The notes under the pieces were generated by a model. That model was given only the letters and a program-made list of their open reading frames with translations, searched no databases and was not told where the DNA came from. Shown here piece after piece: positions 1 to 10,010 of a DNA stretch of 64,000 bases; position 1 is the first letter of the stretch; each line of letters begins with the position of its first letter. This DNA comes from Erinaceus europaeus. Its lineage: Eukaryota > Chordata > Mammalia > Eulipotyphla > Erinaceidae. The translations under genes and the position numbers were made by a program. The stretch covers positions 32,232,361-32,296,360 of the forward strand of contig NC_080171.1 in assembly GCF_950295315.1 (NCBI RefSeq), in the 5' to 3' direction.

Positions 1-49
1 CTAAATGAGGAATACACTGCTCTTGGAGGCCATTCCCCACCCCACCCCC

Positions 50-600
50 TTTTAAAAAATTTAATACAACAGAGAGAAAATGAGAAGGGTAAGGGAGATA
101 AGAGAAGGAAAGAGAAAGAGAATCACCTGCAGACTTTTCTTACCACACATAAAGCTTCATTGATGCAGGTGTTTCAATCAAAGTCATTGCCAAAGATAAC
201 ATTTCTTGGACACAGGTATGGGCCAAAGAGAGGCACGGAAGTTTGATCCCAAGAATGATTAAAGATAAGGCTCTTAAGAATCTTGTGGACTTCAAGGTCC
301 CATGTTAAATCTCTGACATTAGCCAGAGCTGAGCAGTACTTGGGTTAAAAGAAAGAGAGAAGGAAAGAAATAAAGAAACAAAGAAAGAAAGAAAGGAGGC
401 CTGGCAGTGGCACACTCCGTAGAGCACACATGTTATCATGCTTAATTAAGGGTTCTAGCCCTTGCTTCCCACCTGCACAAGTGATGCTTCATAAGCAGTG
501 AAGCAGGTCTGCTGGTCTCTCTCTTGTTTTTCAACTTCTGTCTGTGTACTACTGGTTTTTATTCCCTGTAGATTGCCCATATTAGAATAAAAACAAAGCC
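50..600. repeat. Two family B SINEs and an A/G-rich run
   Basis: 50-172 is a degraded minus-strand B copy (CACCTGCAGACTTTTCTTACC). 355-393 is AAAG-rich. 396-600 is a plus-strand B copy (GGCCTGGCAGTGGCACAC ... TTAATTAAGGGTTCTAGCCC) with an AATAAAAACA tail. Confidence 0.7.
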
Positions 601-1521
601 TGAAAATGATGACCAAGTTGTGCCTTGTAACTATTTAGATGAAATTTGGTGGCTTTCCTGTTGGCATGACCTGAAAATTTCTATAGTCTTAGCAGAGAAG
701 TAATAAAAAGATAACTATGATGTGGCAAGTGGGCATCATAAATGGTGCCTGCTGGCTCCCCACCTGTGATGAGCAATATAACCAAGTGAAGGTGCTCTCT
801 GTTCTAGGAAAGACTGTCACATTTTTCCTCCCTGGAGCCTTTGTTAGCGAATTGCTTTGATTGGTGACTGAAAGTTTAAATCCCCAAGACTATTACAGCC
901 CTCCAGGCTAGATATTCCTGTCTGATGTGCATGTGGTTCCTTCCAGCCTCTTGGTGGTTGCAGGGTTATTCTGCTCCTTAGAGGGATGTGTTGCTGTTTT
1001 CATTTTTATCCTCTGAGTCTCATGTGCTAAATCTCTATTCTTCTCCTAGGAGCTGTTGAGAAATCCTCTTGCATGAGTGTTCTCCAAGATGCAGAGAGAG
1101 GAATGAAGGTACCCAGGCCAAGCACTATATGGATAACCAGCATGCTAGTTTTGTTACTTCATTTGGGCTAATCTCAGCGTTTCCACATGGGAAAAGCCAT
1201 GTTTGAATTGAAGCGTCATTTGGTGATTAACTGAGTATGAAACAGTGTGAAAGGGAGAAGCTGATCAATCTCTAAATTATGACTTTTTTGGTAAATCCAG
1301 GCAAAGATTTCAGAATGCCTCCTTCCCTCCCCCACAGCAGAGTTGTGATAATTCGAGTGGAAATAGCTCTAGTGTTGGTTATTGGTGATTATGTATGTTA
1401 ATTAAATACAGGTGGGAAACTTTGCAAACTACCATAACTTTTCCAGCCATTCCTATCCTCCTGTTTAGGCATCCCCTACCACCAATATGCAAAGATATGA
1501 ACCATGATGAAAATGCATCAC
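601..1521. other. Intron without recognised elements
   Basis: No convincing exon, repeat or RNA gene seen. 1723-2617 is similarly unassigned. Confidence 0.5.
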
Positions 1522-1722
1522 CTGTGGCTGAGTGGTGGTGCATTCAGTTGAGTGTGCATGTTACCATGCACAAGGACCCGGATTCAAGCCCCCATTCCTC
1601 ACCTGCATGAAAGGAAGCTTTATAAGTGGTGAAGGAGTACTGCAGGTGTCTCTTTATTGCCTCTTTCCCTCTTGATTTCTCTGTCTCTACCCAATAAATA
1701 TAGAAAACAAAATTTAAATGCA
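1522..1722 (+). repeat. SINE family B
   Basis: Head GTGGCTGAGTGGTGGTGCATT, B-box-like GGATTCAAGCCCC, then the AAGCTTTATAAGTGGTGAAG and TGCAGGTGTCTCT body and an AATAAATATAG tail. Confidence 0.85.
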
Positions 1723-2617
1723 GCACTCACAGAACTAAAATAGTAAATGTGAAACCCAGAATCAAAAATAAGATAAAAGGCTGGGAGATAAACCTAGATC
1801 TTCAAAGACCTGACATCACAAGCACATGAAAGGCATGCGTATCAAAGAACAGGTGTTTTTCTTGTGTGTGTTTGTATATATTTAGAGAGCTGCCCATTGA
1901 GCCATTAGAATGAAATAGCTAGCTTAGCTTGTTTTTATGATACACTAATTTGTTTTAACCTAGTTTAATCACTTAATGATGCAGTGTGCTTTTTACATGA
2001 ATTTGAAGGGCAGTTTTTCCATGGGCCTTGAGTTCAGATATAAATACCTCATATAACAGGGACAACAGATTTTAATCATAGGGTAATTAGAAGTCATTTG
2101 AATACTGTGAAGAAATTGCTGTAGGAAGCCAAACAGGCCACTGAGATTTTATAATAAGAAAGGTTAAAATGTTAGTATAAGAAGGAATTATCCAGAAAGG
2201 CAAGGGGATGGGAGTGGATTGGGTAGGAGGACATTTGGGTGGGAGTTGGAAGTACAGTCTAAGGGGCAACTATAGAAGGTAAAGAAGTTTGAAAGGTAAA
2301 TAAACAGGAAAGCAGGCATTGAAGATATTTTTGTAGGATTGTTCCTCCTTTGATATTTTTAGGAGTGTCTTTATTTTTGATGCTTAAGGGAATTTATATT
2401 TGGGTGAGATGCACAGGGACTGAGCCTAGCCACAACTGTGGTATCAGTGTCACCTGGGGAACCATAGGACTGTGGTGGAGGCTTCTACCTATAAAGCACC
2501 TGTCATATCAGGGGGCAGCCCTATGTCAAAGACTGGAGAAGCTCCTGAGATGTGACCAACCAGTACCAATGAGACACTGCACAGCAGTGAGCTCAAAGAG
2601 ATTAAAATAATGCTATT

Positions 2618-3193
2618 GAGGGCTGGATAGAGAGTTCTCTACGTAGGAGGGACATGCCATGCCACACACACAGTGTAGTTTCAAGCCCCAGAACCACCCA
2701 GGAGAGCCACAGTACTGGGGAAAGTCCTGCTGCTATCCTGTCTCTCCCTTTCTCTGCATCTTCTGCATGAACGAAAAAGTCTGCCCAGAGCCAAGAAATC
2801 TAGCTGCTGAATTTCTCATTTCAAAAATAAATATTATTATTTATCTATTATTGGATAGACAAAGAAATTGAAAGGGTGATGGAGATAGAGAGAGACAGAG
2901 AGACAACTGCAACCCTGTTTCACCGCTCGTGAAGCTTTCCCCTCACAGATGGGGACCAGGGGCTTGAACCTGGGTCCTTGCACACTGCAATGTGTGCACT
3001 TAACCAGGTGCACCACCACCTGGCCCCAATGTTTTCATTTTTCAGATTTGTTTTACTTTAGAGAAAGGGAGAGAGATAACACAAACAAGGACAGAACACT
3101 GCTCAGCTCTGGTTTATGTGGATTGAACCTGGGGCTTTGGAGCCTCAGGTAAGAAAGTCTTTTTGTGTAACTTTATGAGGTCTTCCCAGCCCA
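2618..3193. repeat. SINE cluster: C (+), B (-) inside C (-)
   Basis: 2618-2822 is a plus-strand C-like SINE. 2823-3027 is a minus-strand B SINE ending CCACCACCTGGCCCC. 3045-3193 is a minus-strand C SINE (CACTGCTCAGCTCTGGTTTA ... GGAGCCTCAGG). Confidence 0.75.
2823..3080. repeat. 258-bp near-identical repeat, copy 1
   Basis: Contains a minus-strand family B SINE (2823-3027) plus 53 bp of the neighbouring family C SINE (to GAGAGAGATAAC). The copy at 3618-3875 is the same over the full length with about two substitutions and no indel. This copy continues naturally into the rest of the family C SINE, so it is probably the source. Confidence 0.9.
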
Positions 3194-3407
3194 TGTTTTC
3201 ATCTGGTTCTCAGATTTTGGCATGTGAGCGCTGTATGATGGATGTGCTGGGCTGAGGTGAGCTGAAGAATAGAATAGAGATACTCAGTCTCTGAGCAGTG
3301 TGTGCACTCTATGAAAACTTCCCATTTCTTTTAAACTGTGAAGATGTGTGACTTTCCTTTGTCTACACTAACCTTTTAGCTACCTGTTACCTCTTGTTCC
3401 ATTCCAG

Positions 3408-3561
3408 AAGCAAGAAGGAGCCACCACCGGTTTCTCACAGTGGCTACTCCTCCCTGATGAGCTGTGGATTTGTATATTCTCCTTCCTGTCCCACAAGGAG
3501 CTGGCTTGGGTCGCACAGGTGTGCCACCACTTCCACCAGCTTGCATGTGACGGCAGCCTCT
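3408..3561 (+). CDS. FBXL-type gene, internal exon with F-box
   Basis: This exon encodes an F-box, the motif that docks a substrate receptor onto SKP1 in SCF ubiquitin ligases. A pyrimidine tract and CAG precede 3408, and the donor GTAAGC starts at 3562. Read from the first base, the frame is open for 51 codons plus one base. LPDELW lies at 3450-3467, followed by I-C-I-F-S-F-L-S-H-K-E-L and then VAQVCHHFHQLA, the two-helix pattern of an F-box. The last base T joins the GG that opens the exon at 28539 to make the Trp expected in the conserved SLW motif. The frame is open up to the acceptor, so the start codon lies in an upstream exon outside the window. The family is clear; the exact FBXL paralogue is not. 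Confidence 0.85.
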
Positions 3562-3617
3562 GTAAGCAGATCAGACAGTACTTGAAATGAATGGGCTGCT
3601 GTTGGGAAGGAAAATTT

Positions 3618-3875
3618 AAAAATAAATATTATTATTTATCTATTATTGGATAGACAAAGAAATTGAAAGGGTGATGGAGATAGAGAGAGACAGAGAGACA
3701 CCTGCAACCCTGTTTCACCACTCGTGAAGCTTTCCCCTCACAGATGGGGACCAGGGGCTTGAACCTGGGTCCTTGCACACTGCAATGTGTGCACTTAACC
3801 AGGTGCACCACCACCTGGCCCCAATGTTTTCATTTTTCAGATTTGTTTTACTTTAGAGAAAGGGAGAGAGATAAC
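3618..3875. repeat. 258-bp near-identical repeat, copy 2
   Basis: Begins 56 bp after the exon ending at 3561. It ends abruptly inside SINE C sequence and goes on with unrelated intron (TTCTTCAGCAAG). Confidence 0.9.
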
Positions 3876-4130
3876 TTCTTCAGCAAGTGTGCTTGCTAAC
3901 TTTTCTGTGGTCTGAGAGAAGTCTTTGGTGCATTCCACTTTCCTGCCCATTATCATCTTGATTGGTTCATCCTAACCATTTATTCATTAGTTTGTCCATC
4001 TATTCAATCTATCAGTTAGTGACTATGGGAATAAATGAGAAGATGAGACACGGGCCCCACTGTCAAAGGACTTCTCTGTCAGGGAGGCCACTTGATAGCT
4101 AAGTAATTGAGGCACAGGTAATAATAGCAA
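3876..4130. other. Unassigned intron
   Basis: No feature recognised here. 4341-5094 (with a short (ATT)n near 4830) and 5471-6149 are also unassigned. Confidence 0.45.
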
Positions 4131-4340
4131 CTGGGCTGGCAAGATAGCTCACCTGGACAGTGCACCTGCTCTGTCATGTGTCCAACTCAAGTTTGAGCCA
4201 GGCCCTCATGGCACTGGGGGGAGTTTCAGTGATGTGGTATCTTTCCCTCACTCTCTCTGTTCCTATTACTATCTATCTGAAAATGTCATATTGAAGACCT
4301 GTCAGTGACAAAGAAAGCAAGCAAGAAAGAAAGCAATAGT
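4131..4340 (+). repeat. SINE family C-like
   Basis: GGGCTGGCAAGATAGCTCACCTGG head, GAGCCAGGCCCTCATGGCACTGG, CTCTCTCTGTTCC body and a GAAAG-rich tail. Confidence 0.65.
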
Positions 4341-5094
4341 ATCAACAATACTAGTCATTAAAATAATTTATTGACTACTTTCTATCTGCCAGGCATTATA
4401 CTGTTTCATGTACTTTATCTTATACTTCTCCCAACAATAGTATTCAATGGGGCTTTCTCCATGCCCTTTTGGCAGATGAAGGAAGTTGATCTTATAGAAG
4501 TCAAGTAAAGTGCTTTTATATAGTCTTCCTGACTAGGGCTGCCAAAAGCTGTTGCTGAGCTCAGAACTGCTGTTACATGGGTGAAAGGTAAAGTGTTCAG
4601 TAGCTGTGGTAGGGGGAGGGATTCAGGAGGAGATAGCATTTGTGCTGAGTTTTGGAGAATGAGCAGTATTTTGAAAGGTGAAGGAATAGAAGGTAGAGGG
4701 AGAAAGGCATTCTGAAGATGTTGACCAGCAACATGAAAGAAAAGAGATATTACATCAATGAGGGACTAATACCATTTGGCTACCAGTTACAGAGAATTCA
4801 AATAACAGTGGCTTCAACTTTCAGAATGACTATTATTATTATTAATATTATTAATCTTATTCTCATAAACCGTAGGTAGCTTCCCCAGGACAAGGAGCCA
4901 GGTTTCCTCTGTTGCTCTGGTTTCCTTCTACTACCATGGCTATGACTTCTATCTTGAAGACTAATCCAGAAACATGCTTTCTGAAAGTTTTAACTTTATG
5001 TCTTATCTTTGTAAAGAATACAAATGCTGAGAAGAGCAAAAGGGCAGCTACCATCTTAAAATCTTTTGTTTTTTCTTAAAACCATTCAATGACA

Positions 5095-5470
5095 TTTTAT
5101 ATTTTATTGATTATCTCTTCTCTCCTCCTCCCCGTGGAGATGAGACACACAGAAGGAGATACCACAGCTCCTAAGTTTCATTTAATGTAGTGGGATCCAG
5201 ACTCAAACCTGGGTCATGCACATGGCAAAGCAGCACACTATCCAAATGAGTTCTTTTGCTGGCCTATTTATTTGTTTTCAATGTGGGCACATTGTCTTCC
5301 CCACCGTTATGAGGATTCTGTTAGGAAGAGTAAGAGCTGACAGCCCAGGAAATAGCTTAGCTGGTATAATTCAGGACTTGCATGTCTAAGTTGCTGGTTC
5401 GATCCATACTTCTCTCTCTCATGTGAAATTCCATATCTTATGTGTAATAAATAAAAAAATTTAAAAATAA
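5095..5470. repeat. SINE family C pair (- then +)
   Basis: 5095-5265 minus (GACTCAAACCTGGGTCATGC ... CTGGCC) and 5338-5470 plus (CAGCCCAGGAAATAGCTTAGC, GGTTCGATCCATAC) with an AATAAATAAAAAA tail. Confidence 0.7.
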
Positions 5471-6149
5471 CAAGAGCATGGTTATTGGCTAGGTAATTCA
5501 CAACACTTGCTATAAACATGAAGTGTGAACACATAGTATGTGGAAAGTAGGGTTTAGAAGATTGTGGAGAAGGAGGCTGAGGCTGAGGTCAAGCATGGGA
5601 GGTGTCCCTTAAATACTGTACTCAGATTAAATTTGATTATCCAGAGACTAGGGAATATTTGAAGGCTTTCAAGTGACAGTTTTAGAAAGACTAATCAGGA
5701 ACATGTGTCAGACAGGAAAAACTCTGCCTAGGGGAAGAAAAGCCAATAAATTGGAGTCTGCAGTGTACCTTGGGAAAAAGAAGATGTTGGGGAGGAGATT
5801 ATTGTGAATGTAGAGAGGAAGAGACACAGACCAAGACTCTGCAGCCAAGAGCTGTAAGTCTGGGTGGCTGTTTGGAGGTGTGGGACTGTGTGTCCACAGC
5901 AACTGAAACTTCTTATCCTGGCTTCATTCCCTCCTTAGAGGAAACGGCTCTATAATATATTGAGAACAAATCCCCAAGGCCCAGTGCTGTTATGTTAAAG
6001 GCAGGAAGGAGCTTCTAACAAGGGACCAGGGAATTAGAGAGGGACTTTCTTAATTTGGCTCACTTGACTTTTTTTGAGTAACTCACTCCTGGGTATTGGT
6101 TGTTAAGTTCCCCCTCACCCCCTTAGCAACAGGAAAATCATGGGGTTTC

Positions 6150-6510
6150 CTGAGGCCAGAGGATTGTGAACTTTGTCTCATGGGCCAAAGTTGAAAGCCA
6201 CCTGTTTTTGTAAATAAAAACAGTTTGGAACACAGCCCTGCCACCTGTTTGCACATTATCTATGGCCACTTTTTAACTTTTAAAATTGTTTTATTAGGAA
6301 AATAGCAATTTACTAGACAGTTGTCACATGAAGGTAATTTCCTATCTCCCATGATAGGCATTTACACACTACTCCCACCAGCAACTAGTGTTCAGGGTCC
6401 CTTATGATAGTTACAGCAGAGTGGTTGGCAGAACCTAGTGTGCTTACTCCTTCAAGTCTCTTTGAAACCTAGAAAAAGTTGGCTGACTCTTGCCTAATAC
6501 ATATCTTTAT
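6150..6510. mobile_element. Ancient mammal-wide repeat split by an L1 piece
   Basis: CCTGTTTTTGTAAATAAAAAC, GGAACACAGCCCTGCC and ATTATCTATGGCCACTTTT, then after an interruption (about 6285-6405, L1-like) AGAAAAAGTTGGCTGACTC. This is the order of a common old mammalian repeat as I remember it; family name not certain. Confidence 0.5.
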
Positions 6511-6999
6511 AAAACTGGAACCTTTTCTCCCGGGAATCTAGGAATCCTTTTGCTCATGGGCCAGAGGGCTAAGGGCTTAATTAATTCTTTTTATAATGTT
6601 TTGAGACTTCTTTTTCTTTTGAAAAGCCAGTTAAAAAAAGACAAACACCATCAAATTAAATAAAAACAGAATTATCTTGTACTTGTCTATTCTAAAGTAA
6701 TTAGGTGAATTGTGTGGTCATATAAATATATTAGAAATTAATTGCAAACCCCTAATGGAGCTTCTTATACTCCACATTTAATAATGTATTTGCTATTGCA
6801 ACCTCAAGTGTGAATACCAACTCCTCACATTTAAATTGTTCTCCAGTGAAGCAAATAAAAAAGCAAGTGTTTTATCTGGGGCTAACCTTAACTAAAGGTT
6901 ATTTAAGATTATGACTCTAGGTGTCCTGCATTCTAACACTGGGCAAATATTTGGATGGAGGGTAGACACAAAATAACTACTGAGAGGTGAAAGAATAAT

Positions 7000-7112
7000 T
7001 CTTTTAAAAAGTTTTTAATTGTCACCAAGATTAGGCATTTGCAGTACTGCTTCACCACTTATGAAGCTTCCCTTATGCAGGTGGGGACCGGGGGCTTGAA
7101 TCCAGGGAAAGG
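7000..7112 (-). repeat. SINE family B fragment
   Basis: GTCACCAAGATTAGGCATTTGC, CACTTATGAAGCTTCCCTTA and GGTGGGGACCGGGGGCTTGA; the promoter end is missing. Confidence 0.7.
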
Positions 7113-7793
7113 ATAATTCTTTCTGGAGACTTTTGTTCTACCAACAGTCACAAACACAGTTCCTCTAGTGATCATGTAGCTTCACCCTTAGGACACTGAG
7201 AAAAGAAATATCAAGAGCAATCACAATACCATTGAGTTTTAGGATGCAGGTAGTTGCACCCTATATGTGGCCTTTTGGGATTTTTGAGTTGCTTTGGTTG
7301 TCAGAGTCCTGCTGAGGAGAAGTGCTGATGCAGATGTGACCCTGCAGTCTGGCCCCAGTTTACGTTCAGACCTGAAAGATCTGCCTGGTGGTGTCTCAGA
7401 GGAATTTTTTTTCTATTGGGAAGCAGCCTGAGGACACACGCTGTGTTTTCTGGAAGCCTGTTGAGAACATCACACTCTGTGCATCCAGCTCCCTGTGGCA
7501 CACACAGGGTGAACTCATTACATGCAACAGTTGTACATCTCCCAAGTAGCTATTTTCTTTGGATTCATGGCACTGAGCTATGTGAAAACATAGCAATGGA
7601 AAACATAGTGCCAGCCTGGCCTACCTCTAACCTACATAAAGGACCTAGGTGACAGTAGAGGGTGTTCTTATTTTGTTGACCAAGCCAAGTTCAGCTCTGG
7701 TAAGTTTTCTTTTTTTTTAAATTAAAAAAAAATTAAAAAATTTTTATTTATTTTCCCTTTTGTTGCCCTTGTTGTCTGGTAAGTTTTCTTATC

Positions 7794-7798
<5 letters not shown>

Positions 7799-7838
<40 letters not shown>
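7799..7838. repeat. (TC)n microsatellite
   Basis: About 20 TC units with a pyrimidine-rich (TCC/TTC) continuation to 7882. Confidence 0.9.
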
Positions 7839-7841
<3 letters not shown>

Positions 7842-7891
7842 CATCATCTTCTTCTCCTTCTCCTCCTCTTCCTCCTTCTTTTTAAAATTAT

Positions 7892-8356
7892 TATTGGCTT
7901 GAGGTGTGGAGGCAGATAGCACAATGGCCCCAAGGTCCCAGGTTCAGTACTCTACACCACCATAAGCCAGAGCTGAACAGTGCTCTGGTTGAAAAACAAA
8001 AATTGATTAAATTACTGGCTTGTTGGAAAATCCATGACACATTTTTGTATAGAAAAACAGCAAAAATCCATCATGACCTTCCCAACCACCCAATATGTAT
8101 ATTTACAAATACTTATTATTTGGCCATCAGGATTATTGCTGTGACAAGTCAGTTGCCTGCATGATGACTTCACTGCTCCCGGTGACCTTTTTCTTTCTTT
8201 TTTTGATAGGCAGACATAGAGAGTTGTAGAAAGAGAAAGACACCTGTTCCACCGCTCATGAAAATTCCTCTGTGTGGGTGGGGACAAAGGACTTGAACCC
8301 GGGTCTTTATGCATGGTAATGTGTGTCATCTGTCAGGTACACCACCACCCAGCCCC
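7892..8356. repeat. SINE C (+) and SINE B (-)
   Basis: 7892-8020 plus C (GAGGTGTGGAGGCAGATAGCAC ... GAACAGTGCTCTGG). 8190-8356 minus B (CACCGCTCATGAAAATTCC ... CCACCACCCAGCCCC). Confidence 0.8.
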
Positions 8357-8427
8357 TGTGTTTTAATTGTGTTTGTGCTACAGGCACCAAACTAGCCATT
8401 ATTGGATAATGGTTTTTGTTAAACCTT

Positions 8428-8712
8428 TTTAAAAAAATTTATTTATTTATTTTCCCTTTTGTTGCTCTTGTTGTTTTTTATTGTTGTTATAGTTATTATT
8501 GTTGTCATCGTTGTTAGATAGGACACAGAGAAATGGAGAGAGAAGGGGAAGACAGGGGGAGAGAAAGACAGACACCTGCAGACTTGCTTTACTGCCTGTG
8601 AAGCGATTCCCCTGCAGGTGGGGATCTGGGGGCTTGAACTGGGATCCTTATGCCAGTCCTTGTGCTTTGTGCCATTTGTGCTTAACCTGCTGCGCTACCT
8701 GCCCAACTCCCC
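8428..8712 (-). repeat. SINE family A
   Basis: T-rich and ATT-rich start (reverse tail), GATAGGACACAGAGAAATGGAG, CTTGAACTGGGATCC (B box) and TGCTTAACCTGCTGCGCTAC (A box) in complement. Confidence 0.88.
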
Positions 8713-8721
8713 AAGTTTTTT

Positions 8722-8876
8722 TTTTTAAAGATTTTATTTATTTATTCATGAGAAATGATAGGAGAGAGAAAAAGAACTATACAGCACTCTGGTAAATGTG
8801 CTGCCGGCCATTGAACTCAGGACCTCATGCTTGAGAGTCCAGTGACCTCTCCACTGCGCCATCTCCTGGACCACTT
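8722..8876 (-). repeat. SINE family C
   Basis: AAAGATTTTATTTATTTATTC, CAGCACTCTGGTAAATGTG, TTGAACTCAGGACCTCATGC, ending CCATCTCCTGGACC. The 5S retrocopy inserted at its end. Confidence 0.8.
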
Positions 8877-8929
8877 GGCTTCTGAGATCAGATGAGATCA
8901 GGCGTGTTCAGGGTGGTATGCCGTAGACC
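8877..8929 (-). pseudogene. Tailless 5S rRNA retropseudogene (first ~51 nt)
   Basis: On the minus strand the sequence starts GTCTACGGC, continues ATACCACCCTGAACACG and ends around GATCTCAGAAGCC. That is the first ~51 nt of 5S rRNA with a few transitions and one missing C. It is flanked by a perfect 14-nt direct repeat, CTCCTGGACCACTT (8863-8876 and 8930-8943). It has no poly(A) tail and stops inside the 5S sequence, so it looks like an L1-mediated 3'-truncated tailless retrocopy. It lacks the 5S internal promoter region, so it should not be transcribed as 5S. Confidence 0.83.
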
Positions 8930-8966
8930 CTCCTGGACCACTTCTACAATAGTTTTTATCCTAAGA

Positions 8967-9015
8967 AGATTTTTCTTTTCTTTCTTTCCTTCTTTCTTTC
9001 TTTCTCTCTTTCTTC

Positions 9016-9080
<65 letters not shown>

Positions 9081-9104
9081 TTCCTTCCTTCCTTCCTTCC
9101 TTCC

Positions 9105-9144
<40 letters not shown>

Positions 9145-9150
9145 TTTTTT
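8967..9150. repeat. Large pyrimidine microsatellite (CTTT)n/(CCTT)n/(CT)n
   Basis: About 180 bp: CTTT units, then a pure CCTT block (about 9078-9109), then a CT run and a T run. Open frames encoding FLSFFLS or ERKEGRKE repeats here are artefacts. Confidence 0.95.
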
Positions 9151-9246
9151 TTTTTTTTTGCCACCAGTGTTATCTCTAGGGCTTGGTGCCAGTACAATGA
9201 CTCAATCACCATTTCTTCCCCACCCCCTTTGTAAAAAAAAATTATA

Positions 9247-9600
9247 TTGGGTGTCGGGCGGTGGCGCAGTGGGTTAAGCGCATGTGGCGCAAAGCGCAAG
9301 GGCCGGCATAAGGATCCCGGTTCAAGCCCGCAGCTCCCCTCCTGCAGGGGAGTCGCTTCACAGGCGGTGGAGCAGGTCTGCAGGTGTCTATCTTTCTCTC
9401 CCCCTCTCTGTCTTCCCCTCCTCTCTCCATTTCTCTCTGTCCTATCCAACAATGAACGACATCAACAATGGCAATAATAATAACCACAACAAGGCTACAA
9501 CAACAAGGGCAACAAAAGGGGGAAAAATGGCCTCCAGGAGTGGTGGATTCATGGTGCAGGCACCGAGCCTAGCAATAACCCTGGAGGAAAAAAATTATAT
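9247..9600 (+). repeat. SINE family A, full length
   Basis: Clear A box (GGTGGCGCAGTGGGTTAAGCG) and B box (GGTTCAAGCCC), pyrimidine body and AAC-rich region. A 3' module (GGCCTCCAGGAGTGGTGGATT ... ATAACCCTGGAGG) is also shared with many B copies. One of the best-preserved copies. Confidence 0.9.
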
Positions 9601-9829
9601 TTATGTGTCTTCTCCTCCCTCTTCTCTCTTAAAGAAAGAAAAGAATGATTATCAGTGGCAAAAGGCAGTTGTAGAAGCAACACCTAGAGCTGACTTCACA
9701 CTCAGGAGAGGATGCTGTGCCCCCCTCCTCATGGTTTCAGGTGCTCTACACGATCAGAGAAACTTCTCTGGTAATAAAATATAGAAATGATTTCAAAAGT
9801 ATAGTCTTTCAATCACCACTTCTCAGTGG

Positions 9830-10010
9830 CTTTTTTTTTTTTTTTTTTCACATAGAGGGTGAGAGACATGTAGAGAGGGTTAAGACAGAGAGGAGAGACA
9901 GCTGCAGCACTGCTTCACCACACGTTTCCTTCATGAAGATGGAGGCTGGGATCCTTGCACCTGGGAGCATGTACTACCTATTGGGTGAGCTGTCACCTAA
10001 TCCCCAAGTA
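9830..10010 (-). repeat. SINE family B, degraded
   Basis: T run, GGGTGAGAGACATGTAGAG, CTGCAGCACTGCTTCACCAC, ending GAGCTGTCACCTAATCCCC. Confidence 0.65.

Larger units (their letters stand above)
6511..7891. other. Mostly repeat-free, AT-rich intron
   Basis: 6511-6999 shows no mobile element and could include conserved non-coding DNA. 7113-7798 has no recognised gene. Confidence 0.45.

Noticed and set aside
3564..3590. Reading the 3.4-kb exon through to the TGA at 3588
   Set aside because: The GTAAGC donor at 3562 and the split Trp codon with the exon at 28539 fit the F-box consensus; read-through would give SLCKQ and an early stop.
5770..5955. Short open frame as a small gene
   Set aside because: No homology, no splice or start context, similar to many random frames in the introns.
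8428..8712. tRNA genes at SINE heads
   Set aside because: A and B box motifs are those of tRNA-derived SINEs with long non-tRNA bodies; no complete cloverleaf was found.
8961..9452. Lys/Glu/Arg-rich 163-codon frame
   Set aside because: It is a translation of the (CTTT)n run plus a SINE.
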